Shown here: positions 1-7,725 of the stretch, piece after piece | Numbering within the stretch: the first letter of the stretch is position 1 | Layout of the letters: each line of letters begins with the position of its first letter | NCBI GenBank assembly: GCA_024403585.1 | Contig: JAKSRN010000064.1 | Coordinates: forward strand, 1-9,123 | Origin: Lachnospiraceae bacterium | GTDB lineage: Bacteria > Bacillota > Clostridia > Lachnospirales > Lachnospiraceae | Length of the DNA: 9,123 bases | Reading direction: 5' to 3' | The notes under the pieces: model-generated | Told to the model about the DNA's origin: nothing | Database searches by the model: none | What the model saw: only the letters and a program-made list of their open reading frames with translations | Made by a program: the position numbers and the translations under genes

Positions 1-200
1 ACAGAAATGTAGAGAATGAAACGGAGAAGGTGCAGGCATTTGCAAAGGAGAGAGGTCTTGAGATCATCGGTGAGGTACCAAGAGCCAACGAGATCAATTA
101 CTGGGAAGACCAGGGCAAGACTGTGATCGAGGGCAATCCTGATTCTGAAGTCAGCAAAGTCTTCTTTGACCTGGCAAAAATGCTTCTGGAGGAGGAATAA
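1..200 (+). CDS. NifH-like iron protein (nitrogenase reductase family), C-terminal part only
   Basis: The gene enters from the left edge; its frame starts at base 3 and ends with TAA at 198-200, leaving 65 visible residues. The fragment opens with R-N-V-E-N-E, matching the stretch after the CNSR motif of NifH-family proteins. It continues with the typical IPR-like segment (here EVPRANEINYWE) and the G-K-T-V-I-E-G-N-P helix that precedes the C-terminus of NifH. NifH proteins are homodimeric [4Fe-4S] ATPases that pass electrons to a component-1 partner. The Walker A motif and cluster cysteines lie outside the window, so activity cannot be judged. The gene is followed after 2 bp by a double-domain component-1 protein, whose ribosome site lies inside its last codons, so the two are probably translationally coupled partners. 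Specific function (N2 reduction or another reduction) cannot be told from this fragment. Confidence 0.85.
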   Translation, partial: RNVENETEKVQAFAKERGLEIIGEVPRANEINYWEDQGKTVIEGNPDSEVSKVFFDLAKMLLEEE

Positions 201-202
201 AC

Positions 203-2713
203 ATGACCAATAAAAAGACTGCCTGCGAGAGCTACACAGTGGCAGAGCTTGCAGAGAGAGGCTTGAAGGATCTGCCGGCAGCATTTATCTCCGGCAAGCA
301 TCTGATCTACAGCTCTCCGGCGGCGCTGGCTTTCAACTCTCCGGGTGCGGAGGGCTTTGGTGTTAAGAGAGCGGCCCTTGCCATTCCTGGTTCTGTGATG
401 CTGCTGGTGTCCCCTGGCTGCTGTGGAAGAAATACTTCTCTGATCAGCAGGATTCCGGGCTATGCCAATCGATTTTTCTACCTGACCATGGATGAGACGG
501 ACATTGTTACCGGCCGTCATCTGAAGAAAATCCCAAAGGCCGTGGAGGAAGTGTACAAGAGTCTGGAGACCAAGCCTTCGGTGATCATGATCTGTATCAC
601 CTGTGTGGATGCTCTCCTTGGTACGGATATGGAGCGTGTCTGCCGCAAGGCGGAGGAGAGGGTGCCGGTTCCGGTACGTCCTTCCTACATGTATGCACTG
701 ACCCGTGAGGGAAGAAAGCCTCCGATGGTGCATGTCCGTCAGTCTCTTTACTCTTTGCTGGAGCCTATGAAGAAAAAGGGTACTTCTGTGAATATCCTTG
801 GATTTTTTGCTCCCCTTGTGAAAGATTGTGAATTGTATGAGCTTCTGGGACAGATCGGTGTGAAGAAGATCCGTGAGATCTCCACCTGTCAGTCCCTGGA
901 AGAATTTAAATATATGGCGGAAGCCAATTTTAATCTGGTTCTGAATCCGGAGGCCCGCTTTGCGGCGGAGGACCTGCAGAAGAACCTGAAGATCCCAAGT
1001 ATTGAATTACGACGTTTTTATGATGTGGATCGTATCCACAGACAGTACAGTGCCCTTGGTAAAGCACTGGGATGTGAATTTGATGACAGTGCATACTTTG
1101 AGAAGGCGAAAGAGGCAGTAAGGAACTTTAAAAAGACATATAGAAGAAAAGCTTTTGCGAACCGCACCTTTTCTGTTGGCGAATGTCTGAATGCGGATCC
1201 TTTTGAGCTGGCCTGTGCCCTGATCCGTTATGACTTTAAGGTCAGCGAGATCTTCGGTACCATTAACGCCGACAACATCTTTTTCGTGGAACTGCTATCT
1301 CAGCTGAGTCCGGAAACACGGGTTTACTCCAATCTGGAGCCGACCATGATCGCTTATGATCCTAAAACTGCAGATGTGGATATCTGCATCGGCAAGGATG
1401 CCGGTTATTACCATCCGGATAAGCCATGCCTCAACTGGAACGGAGACATTCAGCCATTCGGTTATGCGGCTGTCTGGAGATTTTTTGAGGCACTGGCCAG
1501 ACTGCTGGATGGGGATCCTGTGAAGGATGAGCTGCTGAGTACGTCTGCATTCACCCTGGTTCCTGAAAACAAGCTGGAGAAGGGACCTGCCAACCATGCT
1601 TTCAGAAAATATCTGACACCGTTTGCGCCGGATCAGTCCGGTGCTGTGGGCGTTCTCTTTGAACTGGGTGGCATTCAGGTTATCTGTGATGCCGGCGGCT
1701 GTGTCGGAAATATCTGTGGATTTGATGAGCCAAGATGGTTTAAGACAAGGAGTTCCATCTTCAGTGCGGGACTTCGTGATATGGATGCCATTCTGGGACG
1801 TGATGATCAGCTGGTAGCGAAGCTGGCGTATGCGGTGAATGAGATCCAGCCTGCATTTGCAGCGGTGATCGGAACACCGGTGCCTGCAGTAATCGCGACT
1901 GACTATCATGCATTGAAGAGAATGGCGGAGAGAAAGACAAAACTTCCGATCCTTTCTGTGGAGACCAACGGAATGGATCTCTACGATGAAGGTGAGAAAA
2001 AAGCCTATCTGGAGCTGTTTGCAACATTTGCAGAAGATACAGACGAAGTGGAAAAAGGACGCTTAGGCGTGATCGGTATGACGCCTCTGAATTTCAGTGA
2101 TACAAGAACAGGATCTGGTATAAAGAATATTCTTGAAGGATCCGGCGCGTGGAAGACAGTGGATACCTACGGTATGGGCTGTGGACTGGATCGCGTGAAG
2201 ACCGCCGGAAAGGCAGAAAAGAACCTGGTGGTGGCACCATCCGGACTGGCTGCGGCAGAGTATCTGAAGAAACGATTCGGAACCCCGTATGAATTCGCAG
2301 ATCCGAATGTCCTCTTTGATTATCTTCGTGCTTATGGCAGCCTGTATAAGCAGGATGCGAAGGCGAGATCCGGAGAAGAGACACCGGAAGGAAAGAAGAT
2401 CCTTGTTGTGGCTCAGCAGGTAACCGGTGTATCTATGAGAAAACTGCTTTTTGAGGAGGGAGCCAAACAGGTTCAGGTGGGTACTTTCTTTATGAAATTA
2501 CCGGAGCTTTCCGAGGAAGGGGATCTTCATTTTAACGGAGAAAGACAGTTTGCTGAAGCTGTAGCCCGGGGCGATTATGACTGGATCATTGCCGATGAGA
2601 TATTGAAACCGCTGGTTCCTGATTATAAGGGATGCTGGCTGGATCTGCCGCATTTTGCAGTTTCCGGTCGAATGATAAACGATCATTACCAGCCTGTACC
2701 TGATGATCAGTAA
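203..2713 (+). CDS. Tandem nitrogenase component-1-like protein (fused NifD/NifK-type domains)
   Basis: The start ATG at 203 is preceded by GGAGGAGG (188-195) at 7-nt spacing. At 836 residues the product is about twice the usual 400-500 of a component-1 subunit, and two family-like halves can be seen. The N-half (about 1-440) has a P-cluster-like SPGCCGR (Cys73, Cys74), a T-M-D-E-T-D-I-V-T-G segment, an ITC motif (Cys134) followed by LLGTDM, and STC (Cys229). The C-half (about 460-836) repeats the pattern: a Cys-rich stretch (Cys495, Cys500, Cys505), then SSIFSAGLRDMDAILG, then IGTPVPAVIATD, typical of NifK/NifE/NifN-type domains. Near the C-terminus are Cys811 and His817. Such proteins bind metal clusters and receive electrons from a NifH-type ATPase, here probably the gene just upstream. 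Whether this one is a catalyst or an EN-like cofactor scaffold is unknown. Family call is firm; the domain split and function are inference. Confidence 0.82.
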   Translation: MTNKKTACESYTVAELAERGLKDLPAAFISGKHLIYSSPAALAFNSPGAEGFGVKRAALAIPGSVMLLVSPGCCGRNTSLISRIPGYANRFFYLTMDETDIVTGRHLKKIPKAVEEVYKSLETKPSVIMICITCVDALLGTDMERVCRKAEERVPVPVRPSYMYALTREGRKPPMVHVRQSLYSLLEPMKKKGTSVNILGFFAPLVKDCELYELLGQIGVKKIREISTCQSLEEFKYMAEANFNLVLNPEARFAAEDLQKNLKIPSIELRRFYDVDRIHRQYSALGKALGCEFDDSAYFEKAKEAVRNFKKTYRRKAFANRTFSVGECLNADPFELACALIRYDFKVSEIFGTINADNIFFVELLSQLSPETRVYSNLEPTMIAYDPKTADVDICIGKDAGYYHPDKPCLNWNGDIQPFGYAAVWRFFEALARLLDGDPVKDELLSTSAFTLVPENKLEKGPANHAFRKYLTPFAPDQSGAVGVLFELGGIQVICDAGGCVGNICGFDEPRWFKTRSSIFSAGLRDMDAILGRDDQLVAKLAYAVNEIQPAFAAVIGTPVPAVIATDYHALKRMAERKTKLPILSVETNGMDLYDEGEKKAYLELFATFAEDTDEVEKGRLGVIGMTPLNFSDTRTGSGIKNILEGSGAWKTVDTYGMGCGLDRVKTAGKAEKNLVVAPSGLAAAEYLKKRFGTPYEFADPNVLFDYLRAYGSLYKQDAKARSGEETPEGKKILVVAQQVTGVSMRKLLFEEGAKQVQVGTFFMKLPELSEEGDLHFNGERQFAEAVARGDYDWIIADEILKPLVPDYKGCWLDLPHFAVSGRMINDHYQPVPDDQ

Positions 2714-2717
2714 ATCT

Positions 2718-2749
2718 GTTACTGTTCACTCGTACCTCGTTCCAGTAAC
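2718..2749. repeat. Short palindromic hairpin between the component-1 gene and hypF
   Basis: GTTACTG (2718-2724) and CAGTAAC (2743-2749) form a perfect 7-bp inverted repeat with an 18-nt loop, 4 bp after the preceding stop codon. No uninterrupted T-run follows the right arm (the next bases are GCAAATCCTTTTC), so this is a poor intrinsic terminator. It may be a REP-like intergenic palindrome, an mRNA-stabilising hairpin or an attenuating structure. Only one copy is present in the window. Confidence 0.45.
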
Positions 2750-2794
2750 GCAAATCCTTTTCTACAGGAAACAGGATCCTATGAGGATTGACAT

Positions 2795-5253
2795 ATGCAG
2801 AAAATAACAAAACAGATCCGTGTATACGGCATTGTCCAGGGTGTAGGCTTCCGTCCGACGGTGAGTCGCCATGGCGCCACATCCGGGGTTACCGGTACGG
2901 TGTGTAACCATGGACCATTTGTGGAGATCTTCGCGCAGGGTCTGCCGGAGCAGGTGGGACTCTTTGAACAGCTGCTCTCAGAGCAGCCACCTAAGAGGGC
3001 GGCAATCCTGAAGATTGACAGCAAACCTCTGGAAGAGGCGCCTGAGTATACGGAGTTCGATATTATAGAAAGTGCGAAAACCAGTGGTGAGATCTTTATC
3101 TCCCCGGATATCGCCACCTGTGATGAGTGCAAGCAGGAGATAAGAATCCGAAGGACCGGAGATTCCGTCATCCGTTCATCAACTGTACTTGCTGTGGTCC
3201 GAGACTGACCATTCTGGATGCTCTTCCTTATGACAGAGAGCGTACCAGTATGAAGGAATTTCCTATGTGTCCGGATTGTCACGATGAATATTACAGCCCG
3301 GCAACCAGAAGATATGATGCACAGCCGGTTTGCTGCAACGACTGTGGACCGAGAGTATACATTCTTCCGGAGGGAAAAACAGAGAAACCATCCATCAGCA
3401 ATGCAGAACTGGACAGACGTTCTGCAGAGGGACAGGCACTTCAGAAGGATGCTGCGTTATCTGAAGCAGAAACACCGATCATCCAGAATGCCGCAGCCAT
3501 CCGCGAAGCCCGTCGGATCATTGCCGGGGGTGGAATTGCTGCCATTAAGGGAATCGGTGGCTACCATCTCTGCTGTGATGCAACGAATGAAGAAGCAGTA
3601 CGCCTTCTTCGTACAAGAAAAACCCGTCCGATGAAACCGTTGGCTGTCATGATGCGGGACATGGATGCAGTGGATCGCGAGTGCATCTATACAGAAGAAC
3701 AGGAGCAGATCCTGAACGGACATCAGAAACCGATCTTGCTCCTTACAAGAAAGGAAGGCGGAAAACTGGCCCCTTCCATCGCACCGGATAACCCGAAGGT
3801 GGGCGTCATGCTCCCTTACGCACCGATACAGATCCTGCTCTTTGATCCGGGTGAGGACGACGGCATCGAGATGCCGGACTGCCTGGTCATGACCAGCGGA
3901 AATGTTTCCGGCGCCCCGATCTGCAGGGATGACAGAGATGCATCGGAGGAGCTGGGCTACCTGTGTGATACCATTCTTTCTCATAACCGAAAGATCCGAA
4001 TCCGCGCTGACGATACGGTGCTGGATTTTTACAGAAATAAACCATACATGATCCGCCGGTCCAGGGGCTACGCACCTCTGCCGTACCTGAGCGGTCATAA
4101 GATGAAGGGGGCAGTGCTTGCCATCGGAGGAGAATTGAAGAATACCTTCTGCATCGGTGTGAATGGTCTCTTCTATCCGTCTCCTTACGTGGGAGACCTG
4201 GAAGATCTCCGTACGGTAGTTGCCCTGAAAGAGACGATCAACCGCTTCCAGACTCTTCTGGAAGTGCAGCCGGAGAAGGTCATCTGTGACCTGCATCCGC
4301 GATACAATTCCACTTTTGTTGCAGAGGAACTGGGGCTTCCGATGGTTCAGATCCAGCACCATTACGCCCACATCCTTTCCTGCATGGCGGAGAATGATAC
4401 CATTGATCCGGTCATTGGACTTTCCCTTGACGGAACCGGTTACGGTGAGGACGGAACCATCTGGGGAGGAGAGGTGCTGCTTGCAGATCCGCATGGGTAC
4501 ACCAGAGAGGGACATATCAAACCGTTCCTGCAGATCGGAGGAGACGCTTCTTCCAAAGAAGGATGGCGTATAGCTGTATCCATGATCTATAGTCTGACCG
4601 GACAGGATAAAGAAAAAACAGCAGAGCTGGTTGAAAAACTGGAACTCTGTGAACCGATGGCACTGAAGATGCAGCTTGTGATGGCAGATCGTAAGATCAA
4701 CTCCATCACATCCACCAGTGCAGGACGACTCTTTGATGCAGTCAGCGCAATCCTGGGAATCCGCAAGGCGTCCACCTTTGAAGGCGAGGCGTCAACAGCC
4801 CTTCAGTTTGCGGCGGAGCGATGGATGAAGCAGCAGACTGGTGAATATGGAAGGAACATAGATACGGAGACTGAAAAACAGGCGTTAGCATCCGCCCCGA
4901 AAGCAGACTATCCGCTGATAACAGGTGAAGAAGAACTGGTGCTGGCAACGGATCGACTGGTAGAGGAACTACTGGAAGGACGTCTGGAAGGCACCGATTC
5001 GGGCTATCTGGCATGGCTCTTCCATCACCGCCTTGCCGAGATGCTTTTTGAAGCCTGCGTAAAGATCAGAGAGAAAACAGGAAACAGTCGTGTTGCCCTG
5101 AGCGGCGGCTGCTTCCAGAACCTGCTTCTTCTGGATCTGGTACAGACAAGACTGGAAAAGGAAGGCTTTACCGTTCTGATCCACAGCCTGATCCCGCCAA
5201 ACGACGGCGGAATTGGCCTGGGACAGGCATGGTATGGAATGTTAAACATGTGA
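2795..5253 (+). pseudogene. hypF: Carbamoyltransferase HypF, reading frame broken by an apparent 1-nt deletion
   Basis: HypF turns carbamoyl phosphate and ATP into a carbamoyl-adenylate and transfers the carbamoyl group to the C-terminal cysteine of HypE, the source of the CN ligands. ATG 2795 follows GAGGA (2783-2787). The first frame gives an acylphosphatase domain with V-Q-G-V-G-F-R-P and C-N-H-G (about residues 1-92), then SPDIATCDEC, the first zinc-finger pair. It then runs into a stop at 3206-3208. The family sequence resumes one frame back as NPKDRRFRHPFINC, with the remaining zinc-finger cysteines, a YrdC-like domain (K-G-I-G-G-Y-H-L, then T-R-P-M-K-P-L) and a Kae1-like domain (HHYAH at 4357-4371, GTGYGEDGTIWGGE), ending with PPNDGGIGLGQA. 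The restored length of about 819 residues suits HypF. The missing base lies around 3143-3147. A sequencing error, a recent mutation or recoding are all possible; no slippery heptamer is seen. Everything downstream is intact, favouring an error or very recent lesion. Confidence 0.88.
3140..3147 (+). other. Frameshift site in hypF
   Basis: Upstream codons read Lys-Gln-Glu-Ile up to 3142; downstream codons read Asn-Pro-Lys-Asp-Arg-Arg from 3145. HypF proteins have one residue between these two stretches, and only two bases (3143-3144) remain for it. One lost base, for example an A from an original AAGAAATCC, explains the break. The site has no X-XXY-YYZ slippery pattern. Confidence 0.7.
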
Positions 5254-5424
5254 TACCAGGGGATTAAGCTCATAGAACCTGATATGCTGGCATAATCAGG
5301 TTCGAATGAGGTTAAGACCCGCCAAAACATGAGGATGGAGCGATGCGTGAGCAGCGTGGGAATCCGAATGTTTTGAGTACGCTGGGAACTCTGCGTAAGC
5401 AGTGGAGGCGGACGGGGTATCACA
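5249..5424 (+). ncRNA. Structured RNA element, copy 1 (unrecognised family), between hypF and hypC
   Basis: Hand folding gives a four-helix junction. P1: TGTGATACC (5249-5257) with GGTATCACA (5416-5424), 9 perfect pairs. P2: GGGGATTAAGCTC (5259-5271) with GAGGTTAAGACCC (5308-5320), which pairs along its length around tandem G-A/A-G and one G-G, capped by AACCTGAT/ATCAGGTT (5276-5283/5295-5302). P3: AAAACAT/ATGTTTT (5324-5330/5368-5374), tandem G-A pairs, GGAT/ATCC, then a GTGA (GNRA) loop at 5347-5350. P4: GTACGCT/GGCGGAC (5377-5383/5407-5413) ending in CTGC-GTAA-GCAG. The core is about 94% identical at ungapped positions to a second copy at 7720-7895. P1's left arm includes hypF's TGA; its right arm ends 19 nt before hypC's AGGAG. 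No T-run terminator follows. It could be a cis-acting leader, a processed ncRNA or a structured mobile repeat; I cannot match it to a known riboswitch. Confidence 0.75.
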
Positions 5425-5456
5425 GCTGTCTTGATAAAAGAAAAGGAGACAAGAAT

Positions 5457-5669
5457 ATGTGTGTAGGATTATCTGCAAAAGTAATTAAAGTACAGAATGG
5501 TACCGCAGTTGTGGATGCATTTGGAGCAAAACGTGAGGTTTCCGCAGATCTCTTAACAGATCTGGAGCCGGGTGATTTCGTTATGGTACACGCAGGTGTA
5601 GCCATCGCAAAGATCACAGACGACGATGACGCAGAGACAGATGCACTGATGGAGGAATTACTTGGATGA
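5457..5669 (+). CDS. hypC: HypC-family hydrogenase maturation chaperone
   Basis: HypC is a small chaperone that, with HypD, carries the iron atom receiving CN and CO ligands and delivers it to an apo-enzyme. ATG 5457 is chosen because it follows AGGAG (5444-5448) with 8-nt spacing and because the processed N-terminus must expose Cys2, the residue essential for HypC. An in-frame ATG further up (5343) lies inside the RNA element and would bury that cysteine. The product is 70 residues, short but normal for the family. It has the HypC core G-D-F-V-M-V-H-A-G-V-A-I-A-K-I and an acidic tail (D-D-D-D-A-E). The N-terminus reads MCVGLSAKV, where most HypC proteins have a proline in the MCxxxP motif. 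The stop overlaps the hypD start (ATGA at 5666-5669). Confidence 0.93.
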   Translation: MCVGLSAKVIKVQNGTAVVDAFGAKREVSADLLTDLEPGDFVMVHAGVAIAKITDDDDAETDALMEELLG

Positions 5670-6718
5670 GCAACGAAAAGATGACACCGGTTGAAATCAT
5701 CACCGGATATACAGGTCCGAAGCTTCGGATCATGGAAGTATGCGGAACCCATACCCACGAGATCTTTCGTCTGGGAATCCGTAGACTGCTGCCGCCACAG
5801 GTAGAACTGATCTCAGGACCTGGCTGTCCTGTATGCGTTACACCGGTTGGCTTTATCGATGAGGCAGTGATGCTGGCACTGGAGTATCATGCAACCATCT
5901 GTACCTTTGGTGATCTGGTCAGAGTACCTGGAACAAAGATGAGTCTTGCAGGCGCAAGAGCAGAGGGCGGAAAGATCCAGGTCGTATATGCGCCGATGGA
6001 TGCTGTCGAGTATGCAAAAGAGCATCCGGACGAGCAGGTGGTTTTCCTGGCAGTAGGATTTGAGACCACCACACCTGCCAATGCACTGGCAGTAAAGAAA
6101 GCAAAAGAAGCAGGCATCACAAACTTCAGCCTGCTGACTGCAAATAAAACCATGCCGATGGCTTACCAGGCACTGAAGGGAAGCGCAGATGTCTTCCTTT
6201 ATCCGGGCCATGTCAATGCCATCACCGGAACCGCACTCTGCGAGCACCTGGCAGAAGAAGGTGTAAGCGGTGTTGTTGCAGGCTTTACCGCAAAAGAGCT
6301 GGTAGCAGCCCTGGCAGTAGCCATCAAAAAAGGCGGCGAAGGAAAACCATTCTTTGCAAATGCCTATCCGAGAGTTGTCAAACCTGAAGGAAGTCCTGAA
6401 GCGCAGAAGCTGGTGGACGACATGATGGAAGCCTGTGACTCCGAGTGGAGAGGCTTAGGCGAGATTCCGGGATCTGGTATGAAACTGAAAGCTGCCTATG
6501 CAGACTATGATGCAAGAGTAAAATTTAACCTTCCGGAAGTAAAGGGACGCAGCAATCCGGCTTGCCGTTGTGGCGAAGTCCTGCAGGGCAAATGCAAACC
6601 ATCCGACTGCAAGGTCTTTGGAAAAGGATGCACTCCGGAGCATCCGATCGGAGCATGTATGGTATCCGGCGAGGGTGCCTGCTCCGCATATTATCAGTAT
6701 GGGGGAATAGAATTATGA
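5666..6718 (+). CDS. hypD: HypD, iron-sulfur scaffold for Fe(CN)2CO assembly
   Basis: HypD is a [4Fe-4S] protein that, in complex with HypC, binds the iron on which the CN and CO ligands are placed; cyanide comes from thiocyanate-charged HypE. The 350-residue product is full length for the family. Visible signatures are M-E-V-C-G-T-H-T-H (Cys26) and G-P-G-C-P-V-C (Cys54, Cys57), the conserved active-site cysteines. The C-terminal cysteine-rich region C-R-C-G-E-V-L-Q-G-K-C, then C-K-V-F-G-K-G-C and GACMVSGEGAC, supplies the cluster ligands. ATG 5666 overlaps the hypC stop and has GGAGGA (5651-5656) upstream. The stop overlaps the hypE start, so hypC, hypD and hypE form a strictly coupled translational unit. 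No damage is seen. Confidence 0.96.
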   Translation: MSNEKMTPVEIITGYTGPKLRIMEVCGTHTHEIFRLGIRRLLPPQVELISGPGCPVCVTPVGFIDEAVMLALEYHATICTFGDLVRVPGTKMSLAGARAEGGKIQVVYAPMDAVEYAKEHPDEQVVFLAVGFETTTPANALAVKKAKEAGITNFSLLTANKTMPMAYQALKGSADVFLYPGHVNAITGTALCEHLAEEGVSGVVAGFTAKELVAALAVAIKKGGEGKPFFANAYPRVVKPEGSPEAQKLVDDMMEACDSEWRGLGEIPGSGMKLKAAYADYDARVKFNLPEVKGRSNPACRCGEVLQGKCKPSDCKVFGKGCTPEHPIGACMVSGEGACSAYYQYGGIEL

Positions 6719-7725
6719 TGAACAGTAAAACAGTAACACTGGCACACGGAGCAGGAGGAAAACAGACTTCCGAGCTGATCGACCGTGTTTTCAAAGCGCA
6801 TTTCGCAAATCCAAGTCTGACAGCTGATGACGCAGCAGTTCTGACTCCTCCTGTAGGAAAGATGGCTATGACCACAGACGGATTTATCGTTTCCCCATCC
6901 TTCTTTCCAGGTGGAAATATCGGAAAACTGTCCATCTGCGGTACTGTCAATGATCTGGCATGTATGGGTGCGAAACCGAAGTACCTGTCCTGTGCATTTG
7001 TCATTGAGGAAGGTTTCCCGATGGAGAAGCTGGAGGAAATCGCAGCAGCTATGGAGAAAACTGCAAAAGAAGCAGGTGTTGAGATTGTTTCCGGAGATAC
7101 AAAGGTAGCAGGAAAAGGTCAGGTGGACGGTGTATTTATCACCACAACAGGCGTAGGCGAGATTCTTCCTGGCGTAGAAACATCCGGATATCTGGCAAAA
7201 CCTGGTGATGCCATTATCGTTACAGGTGATGTTGGCCGCCATGGATGTACCATCCTTCTTGAGAGAGAGAATTTCGGAATCGACGCAGATGTAACTTCTG
7301 ACTGCGCACCACTCTGGGGCACAGTTGAAGCTGTTCTGAATACAACAAAAGACGTTCATGTAATCCGTGACGCTACAAGAGGCGGTGTAGGAACCGTTCT
7401 CTATGAGATCGCAGGACAAAGTAACGTGGGAATCGTTCTGGATTCCGCAAAAGTTCCTGTTCAGCCACAGGTAAAAGGTGTATGCGGCATGCTTGGACTG
7501 GAGCCACTGTATCTGGCATGCGAGGGCCGTCTTGTTATCTTTGCACCAAAGGAGCAGGCAGCAGCCATCGTAGAAGCCCTCAGAAAAGAGAAATACTCAG
7601 AAAATGCTGCTATCATCGGAGAAGTAACCGACCAGCATCCGGGCAAGGTTGTCATGACTACAGAGATCGGAGCTAAAACAATCCTGCCTCAGCCGGGTGG
7701 AGAGCTGTTACCACGCATCTGCTAA
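6715..7725 (+). CDS. hypE: HypE, carbamoyl dehydratase (thiocyanate-forming)
   Basis: HypE uses ATP to dehydrate the carbamoyl group placed on its C-terminal cysteine by HypF, giving a protein thiocyanate that donates CN to the HypC-HypD iron. The 336-residue product has the AIR synthase/PurM-like fold signatures: an N-terminal A-H-G-A-G-G-K (HGAGG at 11-15), D-D-A-A-V (38-42) and downstream glycine-rich loops (R-D-A-T-R-G-G-V-G). It ends exactly in P-R-I-C, with catalytic Cys336 as last residue. ATG 6715 is chosen because it forms an ATGA overlap with the hypD stop and follows GGGGG (6701-6705); ATG 6718 directly after it is an equal alternative. A start at 6562 would overlap hypD by about 150 bp and add non-family sequence. 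The Cys336 and stop codons lie in the left arm of the following RNA element. Confidence 0.96.
   Translation: MMNSKTVTLAHGAGGKQTSELIDRVFKAHFANPSLTADDAAVLTPPVGKMAMTTDGFIVSPSFFPGGNIGKLSICGTVNDLACMGAKPKYLSCAFVIEEGFPMEKLEEIAAAMEKTAKEAGVEIVSGDTKVAGKGQVDGVFITTTGVGEILPGVETSGYLAKPGDAIIVTGDVGRHGCTILLERENFGIDADVTSDCAPLWGTVEAVLNTTKDVHVIRDATRGGVGTVLYEIAGQSNVGIVLDSAKVPVQPQVKGVCGMLGLEPLYLACEGRLVIFAPKEQAAAIVEALRKEKYSENAAIIGEVTDQHPGKVVMTTEIGAKTILPQPGGELLPRIC

Noticed and set aside
203..2713. Calling the cluster a nitrogen-fixation (nif) operon with nifD/nifK/nifH symbols
   Set aside because: The component-1 protein is a divergent fusion, NifH2 is short, and nifB, nifE and nifN are not in view. The evidence supports only nitrogenase-like.
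2718..2765. Intrinsic terminator after the tandem component-1 gene
   Set aside because: The hairpin has an 18-nt loop, a 7-bp stem of moderate GC and no T-run straight after it; the nearest TTTT is eight bases beyond the stem.
3457..4515. 352-residue open frame on the minus strand inside hypF
   Set aside because: It overlaps strongly conserved HypF YrdC and Kae1-like sequence on the plus strand, has no recognisable domain and is best explained as an antisense shadow.
5249..5424. RNA element as a group II intron fragment, HEARO/omega-RNA or known metal/cofactor riboswitch
   Set aside because: I see no domain V-like hairpin, no intron boundaries, no nearby IscB/TnpB gene, and no consensus I can match to a NiCo, Moco or cobalamin riboswitch. 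Not excluded by search, only unsupported by reading.
5343..5456. Upstream in-frame ATG extending HypC by 38 residues
   Set aside because: It lies inside the RNA repeat, lacks a ribosome site and would hide the essential N-terminal cysteine; ATG 5457 has AGGAG at the right distance.
6562..6714. Longer HypE start within hypD
   Set aside because: The extra 51 residues are an out-of-frame reading of the conserved HypD cysteine region, and ATGA at 6715 gives the family N-terminus.
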